Below are positions 24,651 through 34,402 of a stretch of 64,000 nucleotides of DNA, in pieces. Position 1 is the first letter of the stretch. The number at the start of each line of letters is the position of its first letter. The DNA comes from Merluccius polli. Taxonomy: Eukaryota > Chordata > Actinopteri > Gadiformes > Merlucciidae. The position numbers and the translations under genes were made by a program. A model generated the notes under the pieces. The model did not search any database. It saw only the letters and a list, made by a program, of their open reading frames with translations, and was not told where the DNA came from. Location of the stretch: positions 31,001-95,000 of the forward strand of contig JAOPHQ010005465.1 in assembly GCA_030340625.1 (NCBI GenBank). Reading direction: 5' to 3'.

Positions 24651-27600
24651 ATTACAATATTCCCTCAGCTGTAATACAAAGTTTGAGTTTCAATGTGTTT
24701 GTGCTTAAACCATGTTGTTTTAACATATTTGTTCAATTTGACTTATTTCCAATGTGATTTATTTCTTGCTGGGGTGCTTGACTATATAAAAAAATACGCT
24801 CCGCTTTTGGAAACTTGCAGAGTAGCCAGAGTAGAGTACGTTGATTGCATAGTGTAATGGCTATAGATGAATGAAACCATCAGTGGTAAGTTTGGTTCTC
24901 TATAAGCCTTGTTTTCACTATGCAATTCTGTCTGCCACCAGGCAGGATTTTTCTCGGTAAATCGTTTTACGGCACAAAGGAAACATGTCAACCACCCAGT
25001 AGCAGCATAGCGGGCTACGTAAACTATGTTTAAAAAAAAACAACCGAGGAAAACCAAAACCGATTGTCTTTGCGACAGCGGCGCAAACAATAATACCACT
25101 TGGAAATGGTTGGGGGGGGGGGCAAAGTTGAAAAGTTGTCTACTTCCCCTTTAAGAAGCCAGAAGAACCCAGCCCGCAGTATCTATAACGAATGTAGTGG
25201 TCAAGTGCCGCAGTCATTTGAGCAGTAAAGTTGGTTGCTTCTGTCTACCACAGCTAGAAAACTCCTTGTACTCCACATTGTGAGGATTTTTAAGGTCAAA
25301 CTAGTTTTCATACGTCCCTCTTTTTAAGAAGGGGGACCGGAGGGTGTGTTCCAACTATAGGGGGATCACACTCCTCAGCCTCCCTGGTAAGGTCTATTCA
25401 GGGGTGCTGGAGAGGAGGGTCCGTCGGATAGTCGAACCTCGGATCCAGGAGGAGCAATGTGGTTTTCGTCCAGGCCGTGGAACAGTGGACCAGCTCTACA
25501 CCCTCTGCAGGATCCTTGAGGGTGCATGGGAGTTTGCCCAACCAGTCCACATGTGCTTTGTGGACTTGGAGAAGGCATTCGACCGTGTCCCTCGGGGAGT
25601 CCTGTGGGGGGTTCTCCGGGAGTATGGGGTATCGGACCCCCTAATACGGGCTGTCCGTTCCCTGTATGACCGGTGTCAGAGCTTGGTCCGCATTGCCGGT
25701 AATAAGTCGGACTTGTTTCCAGTGAGGGTTGGACTCCGCCAGGGCTGCCCTTTGTCACCGATCCTGTTCATAATTTTTATGGACAGGATTTCTAGGCACA
25801 GCCAGGGCGTTGAGGGGGTCCGGTTTGGTGACCTCAGGATTGGGTCTCTGCTTTTTGCGGATGATGTGGTCCTGATGGCTTCATCAGACCGTGACCTCCA
25901 ACTCTCGCTGGACAGGTTCGCAGCCGAGTGTGAAGCGGTCGGGATGAGAATCAGCACCTCCAAGTCCGAGTCCATGGTCCTCAACCGGAAAAGGGTGGAG
26001 TGCACCCTCCGGGTCGGGGATGAGATCCTGCCCCAAGTGGAGGAGTTCAAGTACCTCGGGGTCTTGTTCACGAGTGAGGGGAGGATGGAGCGGGAGATCG
26101 ACAGGCGGATCGGTGCGGCGTCTGCAGTAATGCGGACTCTGCACGGATCCGTCGTGGTGAAGAGGGAGCTGAGCCGAAAGGCAAAGCTCTCGATTTACCA
26201 GTCGATCTACGTTCCTGCCCTCACCTATGGTCATGAGCTTTGGGTAATGACCGAAAGAACGAGATCGCGAGTACAAGCGGCCGAAATGAGCTTCCTCCGC
26301 AGGGTGGCTGGGCTCTCCCTTAGAGATAGGGTGAGAAGCTCGGTCATCCGGGAGGAGCTCGGAGTAGACCCGCTACTCCTCCGCGTTGAGAGGAGCCAGA
26401 TGAGGTGGCTCAGGCATCTAGTTAGGATGCCTCCCGGACGCCTCCCTGGTGAGGTGTTCAGGGCACGTCCCACTGGTAGGAGACCCCGGGGAAGACCCAG
26501 GACACGCTGGAGAGACTATGTCTCTCGGCTGGCCTGGGAACGCCTCGGGATCCCCCAGGAAGAGCTGGCCGAAGTAGCTGGGGAAAGGGAGCCTAAGCAG
26601 GGCTTCCATGCTTAGGCTGCTGCCCCCGCGACCCGACCCCGGATAAGCGGAAGAAAATGGATGGATGGATGGATAGTTTTCATACGACCTCTAACACCGT
26701 AATATACCACATGTCACATAGTGACCCTATTTCAAGAGTGAGGTAGAATGCAAATGTGGTGTTTTACTTTCTGCATTCAGGTTTTTGACGATATGACATC
26801 AACTTTGAGTGTACTACATTCATATCCATTGTAGGCTACAATACATATAAATTAAGCAATAATAGCAATAATAATTTCAACAGCAGATGCAATTGCAATG
26901 TTTAGACAGCAGACAATTTCATATGATGCGGTCCCAGAGGGGTATACGTGATGGTTTGAGATTATTAAATTGAAGTGTTTCTAAATAATCCTGTAAAAAT
27001 CCTTATCATTAATGAATTGCAAGTCATCCATCATACGATTTTGTCAAGTCAAGTCAAGTACATTTAGGCAAGTAAAATCACAATAAGACTAAAAACAAAA
27101 ACACTCACATAAGCATCAATACATAGCACATAAGTACAAATCGACAAATCATAGGCATAGGCACAAATCAAAACACATCAGGAGGATCCAAACGCTAAAG
27201 AATAAAAGTACGTTTTGAGCCTGGACTTAAAGGAATTAATGAAGGGGGCAAATCTGACCAGCAAAGGATGCTATTCCACAATCTAGGGGCTGTAACCCCG
27301 AAGGCGTGGTCACCGCTGAGTTTAAGTTTAAATGGCGGGACAGCCAGGAGCCTCAAGTCAGACGACCTGAGGGACCTGGAGGTGGAATAAGGAGTTAAGA
27401 GGTCCCTGATTTAAGAGGGGGCCGGCCCATTCAGGGCTTTAAAAACAAACGCATGGATGACCTTCTCTAGATCATTGAATGAGAGAAAAGTCTTGATTTT
27501 GGATATAGTACAAAGCTGGAAGAAACTGTTTGTTACGACTGCATTGACATGCTTTTCAAACTTAAAGGCGGAGTCAAATATCACACCAAGGTGTTTGGAT

Positions 27601-29488
27601 GTAGCAGTGGGGACAATATCAAGGGGGCAGTTTGCAGACTTCATGTAAGAAACAATCTCTATAAGTCTCGATAGTGTGATGGGTTGTAAACAGTTCAAGT
27701 GGGATGAACAAACCAGAGGGACAGCTAGGTCACGGGTGGAGGGGGAAATGTTCATTTTGATGTCCTCAACTTTGTTAATTCTTCGCACTTAGTTGGGACA
27801 CATCTAAGCTGGTACTGGGGGCGGGTCAACAACTATTTTTGAAAATAGTAAATTTAAGTAAAACAGTTAACACAAGTAACACAGACACAATAAGTAAATT
27901 AGATGTTTTTAATTGTTTCACAGAAGGAATAACTCATTTTTAACGTCATTGTTTACATTTCTTCTTTTCTCTCACATCCCCCCTGAAGTTTGTTGGCACA
28001 CCTCACACTTTGAAAACCTCTGGTCAAGGGGTGTTAGGGTGTTTGACCTCTAGCTAAAAGAGATAGCTAACTTAGCTAAAGGAGATGCCCCCTAACCTCC
28101 ATACCTGCTCCTTAATGACCTGTATCTCCTCACTTTAGATAAAAGCATCCAAATCCCAATGACTCAATAAAACAGTAACAGTAGTCTGACCTTCATGAGC
28201 TCCTGGACGCCGCCCTCTGGCCCCAGGGTGTACTGCGACAGGGTGAGGCTCTCGGTGATCACAGCCAGCGCTTCTCTCTTCTCCAGGTAGAAGAGCTTCT
28301 GGACGGGGCTGTCCACCACCAGCAGCACACTCGTCCTGCCTCGCTCATCCACACTGTGCACCTTGCCTACACACACACACAGCAGAGCATGGTTCAAACA
28401 CACACTAACAGATGCACACACAACCTTTATTGTATTGTATTGTGTGTTTGCCTTGCACTGTGTGTTTGTATTGTACTATATTGTATTGTATTGTTGTGTG
28501 TTTTGCTGTGTGGTTGTCATGCAGTGTGTGTTGTGCTGTGTTGTGCGATGTGTTTGTATTATATTGTATTGTGTCGTGCTGTGTATTGCATTGTGTGTAT
28601 TACTGTATTGTATTGTGTGTTGGGTTATGTATAGTGTGTATTGTATTGTGTATTATTGTATTGTGTTGTGTGTTGGGTTATGTATAGTGTGTATTGTATT
28701 GTGTGTATTATTGTATTGTGTTGTGTGTTGGGTTACATATAGTGTGTATTGTATTGTGTATTATTGTATTGTGTTGTGTGTTGGGTCATGTATAGTGTGT
28801 ATTGTATTGTGTGTATTACTGTATTGTGTGTTGGGTTATGTGTAGTGTGTATTGTATTGTGTTATGTGTTGGGTTATGTGTAGTGTGTCTTGTATAGTGT
28901 GTATTCTTGTATTGTGTTATGTGTTGGGTTATGTGTAGTGTGTATTGTATTGTGTGTATTACTGTATTGTGTGTTGGGTTATGTGCAGTGTGTCTTGTAT
29001 TGTGTGTATTACTGTACTGTGTTGGGTGTTGGGTTATGTATAGTGTGTATTGTATTGTGTGTATTATTGTGTTGTGTTATGTGTTGGGTTATGTGTAGTG
29101 TGTATTGTATTGTGTTATGTGTTGGGTTATGTGTAGTGTGTCTTGTATAGTGTGTATTCTTGTATTGTGTTATGTGTTGGGTTATGTGTAGTGTGTATTG
29201 TGTTATGTGTTGGGTTATGTGTAGTGTGTCTTGTATTGTGTGTATTCTTGTATTGTGTTATGTGTTGGGTTATGTGTAGTGTGTATTGTGTTATGTGTTG
29301 GGTTATGTGTAGTGTGTCTTGTATTGTGTGTATTCTTGTATTGTGTTATGTGTTGGGTTATGTGTAGTGTGTATTGTGTTTAGTGTTGCACCGATACCAT
29401 TTTTTGGCCCCCGATACCGATACCGATACCCGGCTGTGCAGTATCGGCCGATACCGATACCATACCGATACCACGCCGGAAAAAAAAA

Positions 29489-29543
<55 letters not shown>

Positions 29544-29545
29544 CC

Positions 29546-29590
<45 letters not shown>

Positions 29591-32500
29591 GCACGAAGCT
29601 TTTTTTCTTCTAATACTAAAGAACTGCATACTCACTTGGATGTAAAATCATTGCTATCATGGCTTAATTACTAGTATAATTAGATAATATAGTATAACTA
29701 GAGATAATTAGCGGGGGGGGGGGGGGGGATCGGGGAGAAGCCGATTACAGCTTAACTCGTCGTCTGTGATGCGGTCACTGTCTGTCCATTTGAGCGATCT
29801 CCCGCCTGTGAGCAAGACGCGTCTCCCTCTCTCTCCTGCTTTTTCCCCTCTTCTCCTTGTTTGTGTCCGCATGGCACCCCGGGGAGCGGGGGGGGGGGGC
29901 ATGGGTGGTGACCGGGTGCGTCGCACCGGCAGGCGGACCCGCTCACTGAGTTTCCCCGCACCGGCGCGTCCGCAGGCGGAGCAACTTTTCTGTGCGCCGC
30001 GCGGCTGAACCGCGCGCCCTCCGCGTCTCCGGTGCTTTTTTTTCTTTCTTTTTTTTGGTACTTTGTCGTCGTCGCTTGTCGGTCGGTCAACATGCGCGGC
30101 CGGGCGGCCGGAGTGGGCCAATAGGATAGCTGCTTGGCACGGCATGCACTGAACACGTGTGATCACACGCAGCAGTGAGTGAAGGGAGAGAAAGACGCAA
30201 AGCGCTGCGTTCCAAGTTTCATATTATGTAAATGGCATCGGCGCATTATTTGTTCGTACTCGCCGATACCGATGCCAGCATTTTAGCGCGGTATCGGGGC
30301 CCCTCCCGATACTAGTATCGGTATCGGTGCAACACTAATTGTGTTATGTGTTGGGTTATGTGTAGTGTGTATTGTATTGTGTGTATTACTGTATTGTGTG
30401 TTGGGTGATGTGTAGTGTGTCTTGTATTGTGTGTATTATTGTGTTGTGTTATGTGTTGTGTTATGTGTTGGGTTATGTGTAGTGTGTATTGTACAGTGGC
30501 GTCATGCTGTGCCCACCGTCCACAGTGCTGACGTAGAACACCAGGCCCTCCTGCAGGCTGCTCTTCAGGCCCTTCCCCTCCCTCCCCCAGGTGAACTGAT
30601 CCAGCGCTCTCTCATCTCCACTGACTGCTGCTCTGGCCAGCACCGCCATGTCCCTGAAACACACACACCTCAACATATACTCCACCACACACATTACCTT
30701 AAATACCTCAATGTACACAGTCTACCTTAATATTGTCGTGGAATTTATGAACTATACACCACATAAAAATAAGTAACCGTCCGATAGTATCTAGTTAATT
30801 AAATAAGCCTTTGTATGAAGTATCGGGGAGAGAAGTATCTCTCTTTCTCTCCCCAATTGGAAACTATTAAGTTAGTTAGCATTCGCATTGTCACTGTAGC
30901 CACGAAGTCTAGTACTATGGCCAGGCATGCTAATCTAATCACTTCTTTATTGTGTAGATTCCTTTAGTTGCTTAGCGTCCTTGCAGACATGTCTACCTCC
31001 CCCCATAGTGTATTACAAATTAACTTGTCCTTTCCCGCCTTGGCTGGCCACAGCCTTGGCCAAAACGTAACTCTCCACAATGGTCACTCCCATTACCTTT
31101 GCTTTCTTTGTTGTTACTGCCCACAATGTGAACGTTTCCCTATAAGAATCATGTACACACATTGTCTCATTGAAGATGCTTGGTAAATGCTCCCCTGTTT
31201 CTTCCCATGATCATGCCTTAATTAAATCAAATACTTTGCTATCAAGAAGTGTCCTAAAATAAATAACAAAAAAAACCAAAAACCACCTCAATAACAAACT
31301 CTACCTCAATATACATACTCTACCTCAACACCACAGACACACCTCCAGACACAATCTACCTCAAGACACAGTCTACCTCAATACCACACACTACCTCAAC
31401 ATACACACACACCTTAATACCACACACACAAACTACCTCAATACCACCTCAACATCTCTGCAACACCACACATACCACGAATACATTCATAGGTCTGTGG
31501 GTCTGGAGCTATGTGTCCATTTTGGAAAAATTATATCTTTTGATACACATTTAAGACAAGAAATGTAGTGAGTGACTGTGTGTGTGTTTTACATACTCTC
31601 CGGGGGGCGGGGCGCTGAAGATACAGCAGCTCAGAGCTTTAGTGTAGTCGTGCTTCACCAGGTGTTTTCCCTGTAGACGTCCTCTGGCGTCCAGCTTCCA
31701 GACCGCCAAAACACCCATCTAAACCATCACATCAAACACACTTGTTCACACTCGATCTACAGTCACTTCTTGACAAAAGAAGAAAAAAGAGCTTAAAGAC
31801 ACTGTGAAATCTCATTTCAACTGAATTCTTCTTCCATAATGTGATGCTTTTCAAAGAAAAGCGGGACATTAGGGCAGCACTAAATATAGGAAGGTAGGTA
31901 GGTTCATTAGCCACCAAAAGTTTGTTTGAATAGGTGATTGTTCTTGTCCATTGATAGATAGACAGGAGAAAAGGCAAGAGATTTCTTTAATAAAAGAGCC
32001 CGATACGAGGAAGATGAGTAAGTAGCAAGGTGAACTCATTAAACCAATGAATAGATTTTTCCACCCCAAAAATATTTGTGTATTCAAGTTTGTTTATGTT
32101 TGTGTGTATAAAAGGCTTTTATTTCGAAGGTGTGTTTAGAGGAAGTGGCGCAATCACCCCCAGTGGAGCAGTCAGCCGTACAGCCGACAGCCAAACTTTT
32201 CCTCCTTTTCTGCTTTTTTACACCTTGACACACCTGTGGGGACTTTCATATAGTATTTTGCATTTAACTTTAAAAGGTTGTTTTTTGTTTGGAGCGTGTT
32301 TTTGTTGTGCTACTCCGAGTGTTAAGTGGATGCACGAAGTAAGTATCAGTTTCTATATTGTGTTTATTACGACGCACCTCGTAACTCTCACGTGGGGTTT
32401 TTCGCCGATAGGTGGCGGAGGTCCGTTGTTTAATATTGTTTATGGATATAATGTGAATGCTTTGAGTGTCCAGTGAGCTAGCCGTTGGTAACTTGATGTA

Positions 32501-33827
32501 GCTCTGGTGGTTAATTGCTCAGCAGGGGATCGGCATGTGCGTCATGCTATTGGACCAGTTTACATATTATTATAGCTAATATGTATTTCTGTTGGTTTAT
32601 TTATGTCATTATTATTGTTACACATGTCCAGGAGAGTTGTGTATATTTTTCTGCTTATGTAAGCACATTTATTATTATGGAGATGAGGGTGTATAATGGT
32701 ATTTGTTATCATTATTTCCAGAACTGTGACAAGACCGAGTGTTCAATAAATCACAGCAGTCCTCAGATCTGCCGGCAAAGAAGACATCTCCTGTCCTTAT
32801 TCCTGTGTCCTGACCGACACCGCATCTTGTCTGCTGTATAACCCTAAACGAGCTAGCATTAATCCTTACCTCACAAACGGTGTGTAATAGACATTTCTAT
32901 CTTTCTATTCCATTCTAATAGCTTGGTATTATAAGTGATTTTTCATGTGTGGTAAATAACTGTTACTGAATGCCAGTCAGGTCTGAGCGGCAGGATGAAG
33001 TGCAAGAGCAGGTAGATGAGGCGCTGGATGAGGTGGTGTAAGAGCAGGTAGAGGGTCATGAGGTCTGGATTTATGCATACATTTTAAATCCAAATGAACT
33101 CTCCTTTTACTAGTAAACATGCTGCTGACCCAGCCTGGAGGAAAAACTGCGGACTGACTGCAGTCGCTGTCACACAAAGTTACCATCTAAGCCTTATTTT
33201 GAGCCAGAAAAACCCTGGAAGGAATATAACTTTGCCATTGAGGATTGTAACTGCTGTCTTACTGCTCAGCTCCACTGAGTAGTCTAATGAATGTCCCGTC
33301 AACTTTTTAATTTGGCTGGTAAACACTGCCATAATAATAAATGGAAGGTGCTTTTAGTTTGGACGGTGCTTTTTTTATAGCACTAAAAAAAAGAATTGCT
33401 CAGCTTCTTGGTGCTGATGGCGACACAACGCAGTCTTTTAGTGGATCTAACAGTTACTCAGACTAACACTGTCTGCCAGGGAAAAGGGGGGTTGGCAATC
33501 TTTTCTGATGAAATCTAGTTCTGAACACCAGTGTGATCAGTGTGTAGCGTGGGTTCCATGGTCTCTCTCTCTCACCTGGTCCCCAGTGACCAAGCCGGCT
33601 ACCAGAGCAGCTCCACTCCAGCAGGGTGATGGGGGCAGCGTGCATGTTGGGCAGGGAGTTCTGCTCTCCAGAGGGGTGTGAGAGGAGCAGAACCTCTCCA
33701 CTCTCCCAGCCCAGCGCCAGCACCGGCTTCATAGGGTGCCAGCGCAGCACTGTGGCCTGCTGGTCTGGACGCTCCATGTGGCAGCTCTCCACAAACTCCC
33801 CCTGCAACACAACCACTAGTCAGCTAC

Positions 33828-33920
<93 letters not shown>

Positions 33921-34402
33921 TACATATATATACATATATATGTGTGTAGTTGGTATCTATGTAGTTTTATACTACTGGTGTGTCTTATCTGGTGTGTCTG
34001 GTGTTTTTTAATTTTCTTATTTACATTTTCTCTGTGGAAGTCTATGGAAGTCTATAGAAGGCATTTTTTATTTGTTTTTGTCAGACATATGTATTAGACA
34101 CACTCCACACTAGACGATATAAAATGACACAATCCCTTCAACACCAACCGAGCATTAAACAAGACCATCATGCATTCATACAATCTAGTAGAGCATGTAA
34201 CACATGGTAGTAGTATGTTACACATGTCATCTTTAGCTGGTCGTCAGTGTTTTACCTGCTGGAGGTAGAGGTCCACGTTTCCTCCGGACGTGGAGCTGCT
34301 GGAGGCTACGGCCAGGACCGGGTGCCCAGGGTGCCATGCCAACTGGGAGGGAGCCCCGCTGCTGGGAGGGGCCTCGATGCGGTGGTCAAAGTACACCGCC
34401 AT
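14412..34402 (-). CDS. ift140: ift140, coding exons 1-17 (3' partial); one-base frameshift in exon 2
   Basis: Seventeen exons read in order on the minus strand: 34256-34402 (ATG at 34400-34402), 33576-33801, 31597-31718, 30517-30653, 28191-28366, 24060-24151, 23727-23833, 23439-23581, 23057-23260, 21935-22007, 20829-20920, 20451-20578, 19974-20091, 19477-19592, 17333-17468, 17052-17183, 14412-14620. All have GT-AG ends and compatible phases except exon 2. The product starts MAVYFDHRIEAP and runs to FRSIKLIK, about 785 codons. It follows IFT140 along its N-terminal WD40 propellers and into the TPR-type half (MLNFSFYLTVGNMDEAF). IFT140 is a core subunit of intraflagellar transport complex A, needed for retrograde transport and ciliary membrane-protein entry. 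Exon 2 is 226 nt where a multiple of three is needed: translation leaves the family frame near 33596 and regains it only with one base removed. The remaining TPR exons should lie left of the window. Exon 15's acceptor (CAG before 17468) was chosen by phase and is less certain. Confidence 0.95.
14700..14887 (-). mobile_element. V-SINE-like copy
   Basis: On the minus strand the copy ends in gcgtctgctaaat, with an internal tgctccttaatgaagtg block. It shares its order of blocks with 20232-20395 and 45093-45268. It lies in the ift140 intron right after exon 17. Confidence 0.6.
16035..16605 (+). mobile_element. 5S-rRNA-related SINE (SINE3-like)
   Basis: The region includes cttggataggagaca, similar to the 5S internal control region ttggatgggagac, then ttttcggatgagatttta, aggtcctgactccttgtggt, ggtgtcctggccaaactcct and a tail with gtaaagcag and tttgagtgcc. 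That block order is a widespread fish SINE. The copy is degenerate. Confidence 0.55.
16735..17025 (+). pseudogene. LINE reverse transcriptase fragment
   Basis: A frame reads VVQSYKYLGVHLDNKLDWSA, then, after a frameshift, FLRRLSSFGVCRTLLKRFYQ and RLNKLIRPAGSVL. This is the C-terminal end of a fish non-LTR reverse transcriptase. It stops about 25 bp short of ift140 exon 16, whose low-coordinate end is 17052. Confidence 0.75.
17494..18992. mobile_element. inverted-repeat DNA element, interrupted by a Tc1/mariner fragment
   Basis: The ends are an 18-bp inverted repeat: tacactgtaaacccgaat at 17494-17511 and its complement at 18975-18992. The interior is AT-rich, non-coding and rich in AACTTAA-type motifs, like a MITE. 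It lies in the ift140 intron between exons 14 and 15. The outer TA may be the target duplication. The Tc1/mariner fragment at 17889-18540 is inserted within it. Confidence 0.75.
17889..18540 (+). pseudogene. truncated DD36E Tc1/mariner copy
   Basis: This copy has the same left terminal repeat as the element at 45470-46689 and a transposase ORF starting at 18035. About 168 residues are identical to the intact copy, up to HSDGRVR. Identity then stops abruptly at about 18540 and the frame runs on into unrelated sequence, stopping at 18586. The second and third catalytic residues and the other terminal repeat are missing. Confidence 0.9.
19632..19970. repeat. 23-bp minisatellite
   Basis: About 14 copies of a 23-bp unit in two variants (tctattacatcacctgcact and tctattacatcccccttatc cores) lie between ift140 exons 13 and 14. 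Confidence 0.95.
20232..20395 (-). mobile_element. V-SINE-like copy
   Basis: This is the same family as 14700-14887: minus-strand ggttctgggtttgatcccta (B-box-like) followed by the tgctccttaattacctgta block. The copy is degenerate and lies in the ift140 intron between exons 12 and 13. Confidence 0.55.
20922..20993. repeat. (GAGGA)n array next to ift140 exon 11
   Basis: About 14 pentamers. On the minus strand the array is a pure pyrimidine-rich run (tcctc)n ending in ccag at the exon 11 acceptor (exon start 20920). Confidence 0.97.
21260..21684. mobile_element. old hAT-type remnant
   Basis: The ends aagggatgcacaatata and tctgcatccgta are imperfect inverted repeats. Flanks cttagtat (21252-21259) and cttagaat (21685-21692) are a 7-of-8 target duplication. 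The interior has the GATAAATTATCG and ATCGGTTATC motifs of a common fish hAT family. It lies in the ift140 intron between exons 10 and 11. Confidence 0.65.
23668..23719. repeat. (GT)n microsatellite next to ift140 exon 7 donor
   Basis: About 52 bp. On the minus strand the CA run starts about nine bases after the exon 7 splice donor (23726). Confidence 0.97.
24165..24495. repeat. degenerate 31-38 bp minisatellite
   Basis: Repeats of cctcacattcccctcttcaa with aataacagcacatcac-type ends lie directly next to ift140 exon 6, on its upstream side. Confidence 0.85.
24581..24643. repeat. C20, (CT)n, (AT)n compound microsatellite
   Basis: Twenty C, then CT, then AT repeats follow without a break in an ift140 intron. 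Confidence 0.97.
25315..26673 (+). mobile_element. 5'-truncated RTE-type LINE with 13-bp target duplication
   Basis: TAGTTTTCATACG occurs at 25302-25314 and again at 26674-26686, directly flanking the element. The 3' end carries the short ATGG repeat tail (atggatggatgg) usual for fish RTE/Rex3 elements. It lies in the ift140 intron between exons 5 and 6 on the opposite strand. Confidence 0.92.
25344..26615 (+). CDS. reverse transcriptase, C-terminal 423 aa (RTE clade)
   Basis: The open frame starts inside the reverse transcriptase. Visible motifs are NYRGITLLS, CGFRPGRGTVDQLYTL, FVDLEKAFDRVPRG (first catalytic Asp), GLRQGCPLSPILF and LLFADDVVLMA (catalytic DD), then the thumb and C-terminal region with RSQMRWLRHLVRMPPGR and GRPRTRWRDYVSRLAWERLG. 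The endonuclease and N-terminal part are missing through 5' truncation. Near 26590 the end seems shifted: the last residues (EPKQGFHA) replace the family's usual ending, while out-of-frame text after 26600 resembles it. The copy is otherwise undecayed, so the insertion is fairly recent, but it cannot be autonomous. Confidence 0.9.
   Translation: MCSNYRGITLLSLPGKVYSGVLERRVRRIVEPRIQEEQCGFRPGRGTVDQLYTLCRILEGAWEFAQPVHMCFVDLEKAFDRVPRGVLWGVLREYGVSDPLIRAVRSLYDRCQSLVRIAGNKSDLFPVRVGLRQGCPLSPILFIIFMDRISRHSQGVEGVRFGDLRIGSLLFADDVVLMASSDRDLQLSLDRFAAECEAVGMRISTSKSESMVLNRKRVECTLRVGDEILPQVEEFKYLGVLFTSEGRMEREIDRRIGAASAVMRTLHGSVVVKRELSRKAKLSIYQSIYVPALTYGHELWVMTERTRSRVQAAEMSFLRRVAGLSLRDRVRSSVIREELGVDPLLLRVERSQMRWLRHLVRMPPGRLPGEVFRARPTGRRPRGRPRTRWRDYVSRLAWERLGIPQEELAEVAGEREPKQGFHA
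27190..27790 (-). pseudogene. L2-type LINE 3' fragment
   Basis: Minus-strand frames read the C-terminal part of an L2-type reverse transcriptase: HLGVIFDSAFKFEKHVNAVV and ISKIKTFLSFNDLEKVIHAF (about 27590-27450), then, after a frameshift, RSSDLRLLAVPPFKLKLSGD and HAFGVTAPRLWNSI (about 27370-27260). It lies within the ift140 intron between exons 5 and 6. Confidence 0.8.
28430..29380. repeat. TATTGTGTG-rich degenerate minisatellite, first part
   Basis: About 950 bp consist of higher-order repeats built from tattgtattgtgtgtatt, gtgttgggttatgtgtagt and variants. The array resumes at 30338 after a hAT insertion. It lies in the ift140 intron between exons 4 and 5. Confidence 0.9.
29381..30337. mobile_element. 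hAT-type element inserted in a minisatellite
   Basis: ATTGTGTT at 29373-29380 is repeated at 30338-30345. The termini are tagtgttgcaccgatac and its exact complement. The 957-bp element contains AT-repeat blocks and a GC-rich interior with CCGATACC motifs. No transposase domain is recognisable in its open frames. Confidence 0.92.
30338..30494. repeat. TATTGTGTG-rich minisatellite, second part
   Basis: Continuation of the array that ends at 29380. It runs to within about 25 bp of ift140 exon 4 (30517), so the array abuts that exon's 5' splice site. Confidence 0.9.
33829..33951. repeat. (AT)n microsatellite in ift140 intron 1
   Basis: About 85 bp of pure TA followed by TACATA variants, 27 bp upstream of ift140 exon 2. 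Confidence 0.97.

Noticed and set aside
28356..29367. Cys/Val/Leu/Tyr-rich plus-strand frames
   Set aside because: They are translations of the TATTGTGTG array between ift140 exons 4 and 5.
29708..30166. 152-codon Arg/Pro-rich frame
   Set aside because: It lies in the GC-rich interior of a hAT-type element, has no recognisable domain, and overlaps other frames of equal quality.
14412..34402. ift140 as a processed or dead pseudogene because of the exon 2 frameshift
   Set aside because: Sixteen other exons have intact splice sites and frame, so a local sequence error or recent allele is more likely.
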